From positions 1 through 41,792 of the IMG/VR virus record IMGVR_UViG_3300022745_000070: a stretch of 41,792 bases of DNA; one strand, given 5' to 3'. This document shows, in pieces, positions 14,223-23,077 of this stretch. The DNA is from a virus. Both the position numbers and the translations under genes were made by a program. Below the pieces are notes generated by a model that worked only from the letters and a program-made list of their open reading frames with translations, made no database searches and was not told where the DNA came from. The first letter of the stretch is position 1, and every line of letters starts with the position of its first letter.

Positions 14223-15014
14223 ATGAGCTATCGCGTCATCGGGGGGGCGTTCGACTTGGGCGGACTCTCCTCGTCAACGGCTTGCGTGCTGCTCAACCCT
14301 CGCGCCTCCGACTTGATCCGCGCCGCCGTCGGGGACGGCTGGATCCATGCCGAGCGCTTCGGATCGGGCGGAGGCTCGCCCGGGCCCGACTACTTCGCTT
14401 TCTTCTACGACCCCGCGACGCGCAAGGCGCCGAGCCCCGCCGTCCACCTCGGGGGATGGATCGCGACGCTCGGATCGACCATCGCCGGCGTGCACGTGCT
14501 CGTCGACCAGGGCGACGGCCGATGGCTCCCGGGCGAGGTGGTTTCTACTGCGGCCGCGGTGTCGGCGCCGGCTCGCACGCTCGGGCGCGGGGAGCTGTGC
14601 TTCACGCTGCGCGGCAACTCCGCGCCGAACCCGACGCTCGACGGCCCGATCCCCTCGTCGACGTTCGTGCTCGTGGGGCAGTCGAGCGGCGATGGTGCTT
14701 GGTGGCTCGGGCCCGACCCCAAGACGCCGACGCTCCACGCTTTCGACTACACCGTCGGGCAACAGGTCGACGACGGCGGCGGCGTGATCATGGTGCAGCA
14801 GACCCTCCTGCCCGCGCGGGCGGTGCTCGTCGCCGGCGAGGTCGCCGCCGTCGGAAAGATGCTGTGGAAGATCGCCGACGGGCAGCTGACCCTCGTACAG
14901 CAAGCCGGCGCGCTCCCGGCGGCGATGGTGGCGGCGGCGTGCGACTCGACGGCCGGCCCGACGTCGATTGAGACGTTCACGCTCGGGCCCTGGATCATGC
15001 TGGCCCTGCCGTGA
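14223..15014 (+). CDS. unknown fibre-region protein 3
   Basis: A 263-residue beta-rich protein with repeated Gly, Pro and Thr/Ser turns and a GDGRWLPGEVV-type strand pattern. No enzyme motif or membrane segment is seen. It ends just where the glycosyltransferase gene begins (GTGA overlap), so it belongs to the same transcript. A fibre tip or carbohydrate-binding role is possible from its place, and it could be a substrate of the sugar enzymes that follow. This is inference. Confidence 0.6.
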   Translation: MSYRVIGGAFDLGGLSSSTACVLLNPRASDLIRAAVGDGWIHAERFGSGGGSPGPDYFAFFYDPATRKAPSPAVHLGGWIATLGSTIAGVHVLVDQGDGRWLPGEVVSTAAAVSAPARTLGRGELCFTLRGNSAPNPTLDGPIPSSTFVLVGQSSGDGAWWLGPDPKTPTLHAFDYTVGQQVDDGGGVIMVQQTLLPARAVLVAGEVAAVGKMLWKIADGQLTLVQQAGALPAAMVAAACDSTAGPTSIETFTLGPWIMLALP

Positions 15015-18000
15015 TCGTCGACCTGCTCGCGCGCTCGTGGGGCGCGCCGTCGGGGGCCCCCGACGGGATGGCGCAGGCGACGGCGTTCCTTGCGTGGACG
15101 CTCGCGGATCTCGGGCATCGGGTGCGCTGTCACGGCGAGCGCGAGGTGGCGCGGTGGGCGCGGCCCGGGCTCTCGTGGCACGCCCGGCCGGGCTCGCCGG
15201 TGCCGATCGACTGGCAGGCGGATCTCGTGATCTCCTCGACCGCGGCGAGTTGGCGGAAGCTCGCGGTCGCCGCAGGCGATGCCGGCGCGCGCTCGCGCGT
15301 GGCGCTGTGGCACCACTACGGGACGCCCCCGTCGGGCTACGGCTGCAGGCTTGCGCTCCCGACCCCGGGCGAGGCCGACGCCCGCGAATGGGATCGCGTG
15401 GTGGTGCTCCCGCCCTCGACGTGGGCGCTCGACCAGGCGGCAAGCGCGCAGGAGGCGCCACCGCCGGCTCCCGATGGGGTGGTGCTCGTGCCAAGCGCCG
15501 CCCGGGTGAAGGGCGGGCACGTGGCGCTCGCGGTGGCGCGGCTCCTGCCCGCGGTGCGCTTCCTCGTGCTCGCCGGCCGCGCCACGGTCGCCGAGGTGGC
15601 CGACTGGCGCGGGCTCCCCAACGTCGAGATCCTCGAGGGGGTGCAGATCCCGAGCGCCTACCTCGACCGCGCGGCCGCGGTGATCTCTCCCACCGTCGCC
15701 GAAACATACGGGCTCACCGTCGCCGAGGCCGCGGCTCGTGGTGCGCGCGTCGTGTGCTCCAACCTGCCCGGCCCGCGGCACGCGCTCGGCGAGGGGACGG
15801 GGGCGATCTTCCTCGCGCAGACGGCGCCGATCGCGCAATGGGCCGACGCGATCGTTCTCGCGCTGCGCTCGCCCGCGCGCCCGCTGCGGCTGCGGCCCTA
15901 CCGCGAGACGGTCGCCGAGGCGATCGAGCAGCTCGCGGCGGGAGCTCCTGCAGCCGCGCCGGCGCCGGCCCGGGCGGTGGATCCTGCGCGTCATGCCACC
16001 GCCGGCCGCATGCGCCCGGCCCCCTCGGCGCCGCCGGCGCCCTCGAGCATCGCGGCGGCCTCGCCGGGATCGCGGCTGCACCTGGGGTGCGGCGGCAAGC
16101 GGATCCCCGGCTGGATCAACTCCGACGCGGTGGCAGGCCGCGGCGACGTGGTGATCGATCTGCGGCGGCCCAACCTGCCCGCGGACACCTTCCGGGCGAT
16201 CTACGCCTCCCACGTGCTCGAGCACGTGCACGCCGAGGAAACGCCCGCGATCCTCGCCCACCTCGCGGCGGCGCTCGAGCCGGGGGGCACGCTGCGGATC
16301 TCCGTCCCCGACCTGCGGCTCGTGGTCGACAACTGCATCAACGGGCACGCGTACGGCGGCGAGGCGTCGGCCCTGTCGGTGCTTTTCGGCGGCGACTACT
16401 CGGCGCGGACGGCGGATCCCGACCGGCACCGTCAAGCGTTCTGGCGGGAGCGCCTCGAGCGCCTGCTCCTCGAGGCCGGGCTCGTGAACGTGCGCGCGTG
16501 GCGCCCGGGGCAGTACCCCGAGATCGACGCGCTCGCCGACTTCGCGACGCACCCGCGCGACGCGCGCACCGGCTGCTCCTCGATCTCGCTCAACCTCGAG
16601 GCCGATCGGCCGGCCGCGGTGCGGTCGAGCGCTCCGCCCGCACCGGCCGCGCCTCCCACGGTCGCCGCCGCCGCCACCGGGCCCGCGGTGGTCGACGTGT
16701 CGGTGCTACTCGGCACCGTGCGGCGCCCCGAGCTCCTGCGCGGGTGCGTCGAGGCGATCCGCTCCTCGCTCGCCGGCTCGCGGTTCTCGCACGAGATCGT
16801 GATCGCCTACGGCGACGCCGAGGATCCGGCGCTCCCGTGGATGCGCGAGCAGGCAGACGTGGTGCCGGTGCTCGGGGGCATGACGGGGGCGATCGACGCC
16901 TTCAACCGTGGGTACCTCGCAACCGTCGGGCGCTACGTGTGCCAGATCAACGACGACGTCGTGATCCTCGGCGACGCGCTCGCGCGCTCGCTGCGCCACC
17001 TCGAGGAGCGCCGCGACGTCGCCGGCGTCGTGTGGAGGTTCGACCGCGGCGACGGGCTCGGGATGCGCCACGAGCACCTCGCGGGCGAGCTGCACCCAAA
17101 CCAGATCACGATCCGCCGGGAGGCCCTCGAGGCGGTGGTCGAGCGGCTCGGGGGGTTCTGGGGCGACCAGGCGCACCGCTCCGATCGCACCTATGGCGGC
17201 GACTCCGCCCTCGGCGTGCTGTGCCACCACCTCGGGCTGCGCCTCGATTCGGTCGATGGGGTCGAGTGCCGCGACCTGCTCCACGAGGATGCGCTGCGCG
17301 CTCGCAACAAAGCGGCGATCGCGGCCGACCATTGGCCCAAATGGCGCGCGCTGTTCGTGCCCCTGTCGACCAGCAAGGCGGCGCCCCCCACGGCGACGGA
17401 GTGGCCCCGGCTCTACGTGCCGCGCCCGGGCATGCCCCCGCGCCGCTCGCCGCTCGCCGCGGGTTCCCCGTTGCGGCTCCTGCACCTGTCGCTGCGCTAC
17501 GACGGCGAGCCGCAAGACGGGTTGCGGCGGGAGCTGGCGCGGATCGGGCCCACCGTCGAGATCCCTTGGTACAACCGCGACCCGCGCGAGATCGCCGCGA
17601 CTGCTCGCGCGCACCGGCCGGATCTCGTGTGGGCGCAGATCCAATCCTCGGCGTGGTCCCCCGAGATGACGCGCTCGCTTCGCGCGGCGCTCCCGCCGGG
17701 ATGTTGCCTCGCGCTGTGGACCGGCGACGTGCGGACCGGGGGCGCCGCTCCCGTCGAGCGGTGGCTCGCCGAGGCCGGCGCCGGCTTCGATCTTCTCCTC
17801 GCCGACTCGATCACCTATGCGCGCAAGCTCGCGGTCGACGAGCGCGTCGCCGCGGCGTGCGGCTATCTCGGCTGCGGCATCGATCCCGACTTGAACCCGC
17901 CCGCCGACGGGAGCGACCCCGAGGAGCTCGGCGCCGTGTTCCTTGGCGGCCACCATCGGCACCTCGGCGGCGACCGGGAGCAGGTGCTCGGGCACCTCGC

Positions 18001-18460
18001 GCGTGCGTTGCCGCGCTCGCTCACGATCTACGGCTCGGGCTGGCGCGGCTCGCCGCTCGAGCCGCTCGTGCGGCCCTTCGCCGCGCAGGCCGACGCCGCG
18101 CGCATCATGCACCGCGCCAAGGTCACGATCTCCACGAGCCTTTTTCACGATCTCGAGCGCTACACCTCCGACCGGCTCAAGCGCGCGATGCACGCGGGCG
18201 CGGTGGTGGCGGTGCGGCGCTTCCCCGATATGCAGGGCCTCGGGCTCGTCGAGGGGGACAACTGCATCGGGTGGGAAGCGCCCGCCGAGCTGGTCGAGGT
18301 GGTGCGCAAGTGGAGCGGCCCGGCGATGGCGCCCGAGCGCCTGCGCCTGCGGCGTGCGGCCTCCGCGCTGGCGGCGGAGCGCTTCACGTGGGCGCGGGTG
18401 GTGGAGGAGCTGCTCGCGATCGTGCGAGACTGGCGCGCACGTCGAGGGATGCCCGCATGA
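15011..18460 (+). CDS. four-module glycosyltransferase-methyltransferase-glycosyltransferase-glycosyltransferase protein
   Basis: A 1149-residue fusion. Residues 1-310 form a GT-B glycosyltransferase (GT4-like), with the donor-site pattern SPTVAETYGLTVAEAAARG at about 226-244. After an Ala/Pro linker, residues 353-530 form a class I SAM methyltransferase opening with LHLGCGGKRIPGWINSD, and including HVLEHV and ALEPGGTLRISVPD. After a second linker, residues 560-790 look like a GT2 GT-A domain with QINDDV as the metal-binding acidic motif at 646-651. Residues 820-1145 resemble CgeB-type GT-B enzymes, with YLGCGIDPD and STSLFHDLERYTSDRLKRAM. It could build and methylate a glycan on a virion protein, DNA or the host surface. 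The GTG start overlaps the previous stop. One continuous frame shows no damage. Confidence 0.85.
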   Translation: MIVDLLARSWGAPSGAPDGMAQATAFLAWTLADLGHRVRCHGEREVARWARPGLSWHARPGSPVPIDWQADLVISSTAASWRKLAVAAGDAGARSRVALWHHYGTPPSGYGCRLALPTPGEADAREWDRVVVLPPSTWALDQAASAQEAPPPAPDGVVLVPSAARVKGGHVALAVARLLPAVRFLVLAGRATVAEVADWRGLPNVEILEGVQIPSAYLDRAAAVISPTVAETYGLTVAEAAARGARVVCSNLPGPRHALGEGTGAIFLAQTAPIAQWADAIVLALRSPARPLRLRPYRETVAEAIEQLAAGAPAAAPAPARAVDPARHATAGRMRPAPSAPPAPSSIAAASPGSRLHLGCGGKRIPGWINSDAVAGRGDVVIDLRRPNLPADTFRAIYASHVLEHVHAEETPAILAHLAAALEPGGTLRISVPDLRLVVDNCINGHAYGGEASALSVLFGGDYSARTADPDRHRQAFWRERLERLLLEAGLVNVRAWRPGQYPEIDALADFATHPRDARTGCSSISLNLEADRPAAVRSSAPPAPAAPPTVAAAATGPAVVDVSVLLGTVRRPELLRGCVEAIRSSLAGSRFSHEIVIAYGDAEDPALPWMREQADVVPVLGGMTGAIDAFNRGYLATVGRYVCQINDDVVILGDALARSLRHLEERRDVAGVVWRFDRGDGLGMRHEHLAGELHPNQITIRREALEAVVERLGGFWGDQAHRSDRTYGGDSALGVLCHHLGLRLDSVDGVECRDLLHEDALRARNKAAIAADHWPKWRALFVPLSTSKAAPPTATEWPRLYVPRPGMPPRRSPLAAGSPLRLLHLSLRYDGEPQDGLRRELARIGPTVEIPWYNRDPREIAATARAHRPDLVWAQIQSSAWSPEMTRSLRAALPPGCCLALWTGDVRTGGAAPVERWLAEAGAGFDLLLADSITYARKLAVDERVAAACGYLGCGIDPDLNPPADGSDPEELGAVFLGGHHRHLGGDREQVLGHLARALPRSLTIYGSGWRGSPLEPLVRPFAAQADAARIMHRAKVTISTSLFHDLERYTSDRLKRAMHAGAVVAVRRFPDMQGLGLVEGDNCIGWEAPAELVEVVRKWSGPAMAPERLRLRRAASALAAERFTWARVVEELLAIVRDWRARRGMPA

Positions 18461-19380
18461 CCCGCCCCAAACCCCGCATGATCGGCGCCGACCACCCCGG
18501 CGCCGAGCGCTACGCCGCCCTCGTCGAGGAGCGTTACAACCTCGGCACCCTGCGCGGCATGACCGCCGCCGACTTCCTCGCCGCCGTCGAGCCGTTCGCC
18601 TCGCGCGCGGCCTACGACAGATGGGCGGCCGTCTACCGCGCCAACGTGGGGACCTTCCTTGATCATCCCGTGTGGGGAGCGGACCGCCGGATCGGCCCGG
18701 GCGCCTACTTGCACGGCGCGATGGATGATCGGTTTGCGAGCAACGCGGCGCGGCTGTTCGGCGCTCCCGCGGGGCTGCGCCACGAGCACGTCGCGGGCAA
18801 GGCGTGCGCCCTCGTGGGCGCGTGGGATGGCACGGAGGCGCTACTGCTCCACGCTCTCGGGGCCCGGCGCGTCGTGTGCGTGGAAGAGGTGCCCGACTTC
18901 GCCGCGATGGCGCGCACGCAGCTCCGCGCGTGGCAGGTGCCCGGCGAGGTGCGCACGTGCTCGCTCTACGAGATCGACCCGACCGAAGATGAATGGTGGC
19001 AGGCGTTCGATCTCGTGTACGTGCCCGGCGTGCTCTACCACCTCACCGATCTACCCCTCGCCGCGGTGATCCTCTGGTCGATGCTGCGACCAGGCGGAGC
19101 GGTGGCGATCGAGTCGATCGCGGATCCGCCGGGGCCCTGCTCGGCGCGCTACCTCGGCGCCGCGGTGCCCGGCTGGAATTGGTGGGCGCCCACCTGCACC
19201 GCCTACGAGGCCCTGCTGCGCGATGCGGGTTTCCCCGACGCGCGCACGGCAGAGTACTCACGCGGGCGCGGGTGGTGGTGCGGCACGCGCGGCGAGCGCC
19301 TGCCCGCCCTGGAATCCGCGGCCGCCGGCTTTTCGCGGCCGGATCTCCTGCGCCGCATCCGGGGGCTTGTGGCACGCTGA
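18457..19380 (+). CDS. SAM-dependent methyltransferase, CmoB/DUF1698-like
   Basis: A 307-residue protein overlapping the stop of the four-module gene as ATGA. It has the class I methyltransferase fold: a VGAWDGTEALLLHALGA segment at the SAM-binding position (an atypical motif I with GAWDGTE in place of GxGxG), VVCVEE as the acidic second strand end, then FDLVYVPGVLYHLTDL and MLRPGGAVAIES. The layout resembles CmoB and related methyltransferases that act on small molecules or nucleosides. Coupling to the sugar enzyme suggests methylation of the same glycan or its precursor. The substrate is not visible from sequence. Confidence 0.75.
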   Translation: MTRPKPRMIGADHPGAERYAALVEERYNLGTLRGMTAADFLAAVEPFASRAAYDRWAAVYRANVGTFLDHPVWGADRRIGPGAYLHGAMDDRFASNAARLFGAPAGLRHEHVAGKACALVGAWDGTEALLLHALGARRVVCVEEVPDFAAMARTQLRAWQVPGEVRTCSLYEIDPTEDEWWQAFDLVYVPGVLYHLTDLPLAAVILWSMLRPGGAVAIESIADPPGPCSARYLGAAVPGWNWWAPTCTAYEALLRDAGFPDARTAEYSRGRGWWCGTRGERLPALESAAAGFSRPDLLRRIRGLVAR

Positions 19381-19390
19381 CCGGCAGATC

Positions 19391-19912
19391 ATGCCGCCCG
19401 CGCTCGCCGCCGTGCTCCTCGAGGCTGTCGCCTCCCCCGAGATCGCGCCGTCGCTCCCACCCGGCGCCGCGCAAGTAGTGGCGATCGTGTCGGGGATGCT
19501 CGCCGGCGCCGTGGTGCTCCTGCGCTACCTCGACGATCGGGCCGCAGCTCGCCGCGAGGAGCGGCGCGCGGTGCGCCTCGAGGAGCAGGCCGCGGCCACC
19601 GCCACGCAGCACGCGGCCCCGGCGCCGGCCGGCGGCGTCGACACGATCAAGCTCCTCGAGACGCTCGGAGACTTGCGCGATAGCGTGCGCGCGATCGAGA
19701 GGCAGGGCGAGCGGACGCACCTGCGGATCAATGATCAGATCTCCGCGCTGCACACCGCGGCCGCGGCGAGCTCGTCGCACGCAACGGGCCTCGACAACCT
19801 ATCGCGCACCGTCGCGACCATCGACGGGCGACTGGCGCAGGTGGCAACCTCCGTCGAGGTGATCCGGGCGCAGGCGCAGGCCGACCCGGGCACGAGGAGC
19901 AAGCGAACATGA
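19391..19912 (+). CDS. single-span membrane protein with coiled coil (lysis region)
   Basis: A 173-residue protein with one hydrophobic segment at about residues 25-46 (AAQVVAIVSGMLAGAVVLL) followed by a charged RREERRAVRLEEQ stretch and a long helical, coiled-coil-like domain. It begins the lysis region and overlaps the next small membrane gene by four bases. The layout is like inner-membrane spanins or pinholin-like proteins, but no family motif decides between them. The ATG at 19391, eleven bases after the methyltransferase stop, is chosen because longer forms run back through that gene. Confidence 0.65.
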   Translation: MPPALAAVLLEAVASPEIAPSLPPGAAQVVAIVSGMLAGAVVLLRYLDDRAAARREERRAVRLEEQAAATATQHAAPAPAGGVDTIKLLETLGDLRDSVRAIERQGERTHLRINDQISALHTAAAASSSHATGLDNLSRTVATIDGRLAQVATSVEVIRAQAQADPGTRSKRT

Positions 19913-20079
19913 GCACCGACACGATCGAGGCGGTGAAGCGCGGCGCGGGCTACGGGGTGATCGCGCTCGTCGCCTACCCCTTGTTCTACCTCGCGCTCGT
20001 CGGCGCGATCGCGCTCGCAAGCCGCATCGACCACGAGCACCGGCGGCAGATCGTGACGGTGAGCGCCCCCGCGCGGTAG
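19909..20079 (+). CDS. small holin-like membrane protein
   Basis: A 56-residue protein with one long hydrophobic segment (VIALVAYPLFYLALVGAIAL) flanked by a charged N-terminus and a basic RIDHEHRRQ tail. The ATG overlaps the preceding stop and has AGGAGC upstream. Size, single span and place make a holin or holin partner plausible. No family signature is certain. Confidence 0.6.
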   Translation: MSTDTIEAVKRGAGYGVIALVAYPLFYLALVGAIALASRIDHEHRRQIVTVSAPAR

Positions 20080-20111
20080 CATCGTCGGGACCCCTACAGG
20101 GAGGCCCTCCG

Positions 20112-21128
20112 ATGCTCTACCGATCCGCGCTCTCGCTGCTCCTGCCCCTCTTCCTGCTCGTCGGCGTCTCGCTCGCCACCGCGCGCGCCTTCGCCGACTC
20201 GCCCCCCGACGCGGGGGTGACGCTCGAGCCCATGCCCGCCCCCGTGGCGCTCTCCGGCTCGACCGCAACGCCGCCGGTGCTACCGCCCGTGGCGCTCCCC
20301 ACCTCCGCGCCCGCGGGCGGCCTCGGCGATGCGCTGGCGGCCGCCGGGGAGATCCAGCGCGACGTGGCGGCGATCAAGGCGGCGAACGCCGCCGGGGACA
20401 AGGTGCTCCGCGCGGTGAAGCTCGCCGGGCTGCTCGCGCTGCTTGTGAAGCTCGCGATCCACCTGCTCGACTGGATCGTGCGCCTGCGGCCCGAGGCGAA
20501 GGCGTGGATCCCGCTCGCAACGGCGCTCGGCGGCGTGGTGGTGGCGCTGCTCGAGCGCTACGCCAACGGCGGGAGCTGGATCGAGGCGGTGATCGTCGCC
20601 GGCGGCTCGCCGGGCGCGGTGTACCTCGACCAGATCTTCGGCACGGCGATCAACAAGCTCCGCCCGGCGGCGGCGAGCACGGGCCCCGCGCTCGTGCTGC
20701 TCCTCGCCCTCGGCTGCGCGGCGAGCGGCTGCGCTGGCGCCTACGACACGCTCCACGCGGCCGCGGCCGCCGGCGACGAGGCGATCGCCGGCTTCCGCGC
20801 CTACGACGCCGCCCACAAGCGGGAGATCCTCGCGGCGCACCCCGAGTGCAAGGCGGCGCCGAGCCCCGACGTGTGCCGCCGGGCCGCGCTGGCGCCCTAC
20901 GAGTCGCACCGCGATCCGGTGCTCGCGCGGATCGACGTGCTCGCGCCGAGCCTCGGGGACGCCGCGCGCATCGGAAAGCAGGCCGACGCCGACCGCGCCG
21001 TGACGCTCTCGCTCGCCTCGCGCATCGCGGCGATGGTGGCCGACGTCGAGCGCGCGATCGAGCAGCTCCGCGCGATCGAGGCGCCCGCGCCCGATGGCGG
21101 CGCGCTGGCGGATGGGGGTGTGCGGTGA
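20112..21128 (+). CDS. membrane protein with signal peptide and internal lipobox-like segment (lysis)
   Basis: A 338-residue protein. Residues 1-28 look like a signal peptide ending ARAFA. A Pro/Ala-rich stretch to about 70 is followed by hydrophobic helices around 100-125 and 131-150, as in multi-span holins. At about 190-207 a second hydrophobic stretch, ALVLLLALGCAASGC, looks exactly like a lipoprotein signal with two possible lipobox cysteines. The soluble end is Ala-rich and helical. It may be a fusion of a holin-like part and an o-spanin-like part. GGGAGG precedes the ATG at 20112. No internal start with a good ribosome site is seen. Confidence 0.65.
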   Translation: MLYRSALSLLLPLFLLVGVSLATARAFADSPPDAGVTLEPMPAPVALSGSTATPPVLPPVALPTSAPAGGLGDALAAAGEIQRDVAAIKAANAAGDKVLRAVKLAGLLALLVKLAIHLLDWIVRLRPEAKAWIPLATALGGVVVALLERYANGGSWIEAVIVAGGSPGAVYLDQIFGTAINKLRPAAASTGPALVLLLALGCAASGCAGAYDTLHAAAAAGDEAIAGFRAYDAAHKREILAAHPECKAAPSPDVCRRAALAPYESHRDPVLARIDVLAPSLGDAARIGKQADADRAVTLSLASRIAAMVADVERAIEQLRAIEAPAPDGGALADGGVR

Positions 21129-21352
21129 CGGCCGCCGCGGTGCTCTCGCTGCTCGCCGATCTCGGGACGAAGCTCGCGCCGATGGCGATCGACTACGTGA
21201 CGGGCCGGAAGCGTGATCTCGAGGCGGCGCGCGCCACCGCCTACGCCGCGGTCGACGAGATGATCGCCGACCTGTCGAGCCTGCGCGCGCAGGTCGAGGC
21301 CGACGACGCCGCCGCGATCGCCGAGGCCGCGGCCCGCGACAAGGCGACCTAG
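21125..21352 (+). CDS. small helical protein, unknown
   Basis: A 75-residue protein from a GTG overlapping the previous stop. The N-terminal third (VLSLLADLGTKLAPMAIDYV) is amphipathic and the rest is an acidic Ala-rich helix. No family is recognised. It is the last gene before the terminator-like hairpin at 21355 and so ends a transcript block within the lysis region. Confidence 0.6.
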   Translation: MTAAAVLSLLADLGTKLAPMAIDYVTGRKRDLEAARATAYAAVDEMIADLSSLRAQVEADDAAAIAEAAARDKAT

Positions 21353-21354
21353 CA

Positions 21355-21393
21355 CCCCGGGCGCCGCCGCCGCCCAAGCGACGACGCCCGGGG
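21355..21393 (+). terminator. hairpin after the membrane lysis genes
   Basis: CCCCGGGCG (21355-21363) pairs perfectly with CGCCCGGGG (21385-21393) around a 21-base loop, three bases after a stop codon. There is no U-tract. By place it probably reduces read-through into the endolysin gene. Confidence 0.55.
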
Positions 21394-21471
21394 CCTTCAC
21401 CATCCCCCCGCGAGGCCCGCCCTAACAGGGGGTGGCAACGCGGCCAGCCTACCACGCGAGGAGCGTGCAAC

Positions 21472-22074
21472 ATGCCCGACCAGATCGACCCCGCCACGAG
21501 CGCGGACCCCACCACCGACCAGGCGGGCGCCGAGGTCGAGGCCCTCGACGATGCCGCGGCGCAGGCGGCGCCACCTCCCGCCGACGCATGCCTCGCTCCG
21601 CTGTTCCACGGGCGCGCGGCGCTGGTCGAGCGCTACGGGCGCCTGCAGGTGCAGAGCGGCGCGATCGTCACCCCGAGGGGGTGGGAAGCGCGGTTCATGG
21701 GGCGCGCGCAGCTCCCCGGCTATGCCCGCGCCGTCTACCTCAACCGCGACGTGATCGATCGGGCGGTGGATCTGTTCTCGCGATGGGAGGCGCGCAGGAT
21801 CGCCGCCGAGGCCGATCGCCCGGGCTCGGGCTACGTGATCCGCAGCGTCGGGTTCTTCGCGCCGAGGGCGAAGCGCGGCCGGCCCGATCTGCTCTCGCTG
21901 CACTCCTACGGGATCGCCTTCGATCTCAACCCCGACCGGAACCCGATGCGCGCGCCGATGGTGACGGACATTCCGGCCGCCTACCTCGACGACGCCGAGG
22001 CGTGCGGGTGGTATTGGGGCGGCCGCTTCCCGACCCCCGACCCGATGCACTTTCAACAGGCATGGGGGGTGTAG
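21472..22074 (+). CDS. endolysin, M15-type D-Ala-D-Ala / L-Ala-D-Glu peptidase
   Basis: A 200-residue peptidase that cuts peptidoglycan stem peptides. The zinc ligands fit the M15 pattern: H144 and D151 in SLHSYGIAFDLNP and H193 in PDPMHFQ, near the WYWGGRFPTPDP segment. The first 40 residues are acidic and disordered with no signal peptide or anchor, so it must be released by a holin from the genes upstream. The start has GAGGAGCGTGC upstream. Length is ordinary for phage M15 lysins with a short leader. Confidence 0.88.
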   Translation: MPDQIDPATSADPTTDQAGAEVEALDDAAAQAAPPPADACLAPLFHGRAALVERYGRLQVQSGAIVTPRGWEARFMGRAQLPGYARAVYLNRDVIDRAVDLFSRWEARRIAAEADRPGSGYVIRSVGFFAPRAKRGRPDLLSLHSYGIAFDLNPDRNPMRAPMVTDIPAAYLDDAEACGWYWGGRFPTPDPMHFQQAWGV

Positions 22075-22101
22075 TACCGTCGGAGCACACGGAGGCCCCT
22101 C

Positions 22102-22521
22102 ATGTTCAAGATGATCACGATCCGCAACTTCTCCGCCATCGCCCTCGCGCTCTCCGCCGTCCCGCCGCCCGAGTCGCTCGACCTGGAGGTCGACGCGCCC
22201 GACGACGGCAACGGCGGCGGCAACGGCAGCAACAACAACGGCTCCACGAGCCCCGCGACCGAGAGCTTCGCGGCGGCGGCGGCGCGCGGCGTCAAGCAGG
22301 CGCTCGGCTCGCTGGAGCCCGTCGCGATCTCGCGCCCCGACGGCCACGTGCCGGTGCTCCCCGACGGGACCCCGAACCCCGAGGGGCTCTACTTCTACAG
22401 CCTCCCGGGCGGCGCGCCCAACGGCGACGACTACCCCGTCGCGGTGGCGGTGAACACCGGCGGCGGCGTCGAGGGGATCGCCCTCGGCTCGCTGTGCCCG
22501 CCGGTGCCCGCCGCGCAGTAG
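22102..22521 (+). CDS. unknown possibly exported protein
   Basis: A 139-residue protein beginning after GGAGG. The first 20 residues (a short basic start, then FSAIALALSAVPP) look like a weak signal peptide. An Asn/Gly-rich linker at about 33-48 leads to a small beta-rich domain with GLYFYSLPGG and EGIALGSLCPP. No known family is recognised. It is the last plus-strand gene before the shared terminator and could be a lysis accessory or a virion surface protein. Confidence 0.6.
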   Translation: MFKMITIRNFSAIALALSAVPPPESLDLEVDAPDDGNGGGNGSNNNGSTSPATESFAAAAARGVKQALGSLEPVAISRPDGHVPVLPDGTPNPEGLYFYSLPGGAPNGDDYPVAVAVNTGGGVEGIALGSLCPPVPAAQ

Positions 22522-22541
22522 CTCCGCGCAGCGTCGTACAC

Positions 22542-22573
22542 GAGGCCCCCGCCAGCGCACCGGCGGGGGCCTC
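22542..22573. terminator. bidirectional terminator between convergent operons
   Basis: A perfect 12-bp inverted repeat, GAGGCCCCCGCC (22542-22553) and its complement (22562-22573), with an eight-base loop. It lies between the end of the plus-strand late region and the end of the minus-strand operon, 21 and 7 bases from their stops. It is the strongest hairpin seen. Only short T-runs flank it. Confidence 0.75.
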
Positions 22574-22579
22574 GCCGTT

Positions 22580-23077
22580 TCAGTCGAGCGGCGCCACCGT
22601 CACGCGCAGGGGCCGCCACGTGGTCGGCCCGATGGGAAGCGACTTGGCGAGCACCTCCTCGACGCGCGAGCGCGGGCCGCGGTATTCGATCATGCGGCGC
22701 ACGGTGACGGTGGGCTCCTCGGGCCCGGGAGCGTGCCCCGCCCCGAGGTAGTGCCCGGCCTCGACGCGGGCCCCGAGGTGCCCACCCGCGATCCGCAGCG
22801 CACCGCAGAGGCGGCAGGCGCGCCCGAGGTCCCGGCCGCACCCGTGGTCGGCCTCCTTCGCCGCGTCGTAGAGGGCCCGCGCGACGTGCTCCATGCGATC
22901 GGCGCGGGCCTGCGCCGAGGTTGCCAGGCCGGCGCGCTCGGCGAGGTCGGAGTTGTGCCGCCGCAGCACCTCGACCCGCCGGCGCAGCGCCGCCGCCTGC
23001 CCCTCGACGTCCCGCAGCGTGGCCAGGGCGGCGTCGAGGCGCTCGCGCAGGTGGCGCCCGAATAGACGCCCGATCAC
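22580..23077 (-). CDS. coiled-coil protein with a Cys/His patch, unknown
   Basis: A 165-residue protein. The first 70 residues are a coiled coil (DAALATLRDVEGQAAALRRR). A patch HGCGRDLGRACRLCG around 78-92 carries cysteines and a histidine that could bind zinc. The end is beta-rich. The GTG start overlaps the stop of the gene upstream (23074) as GTGA. It is the last gene of the minus-strand operon. No family is recognised. Confidence 0.6.
   Translation of the reverse strand: MIGRLFGRHLRERLDAALATLRDVEGQAAALRRRVEVLRRHNSDLAERAGLATSAQARADRMEHVARALYDAAKEADHGCGRDLGRACRLCGALRIAGGHLGARVEAGHYLGAGHAPGPEEPTVTVRRMIEYRGPRSRVEEVLAKSLPIGPTTWRPLRVTVAPLD

Noticed and set aside
14968-18456. Very long upstream extension of the CmoB-like methyltransferase frame
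   Set aside because: The extension is an Arg/Ala/Gly-rich shadow of the four-module gene; the family start lies at 18457 with an ATGA overlap.
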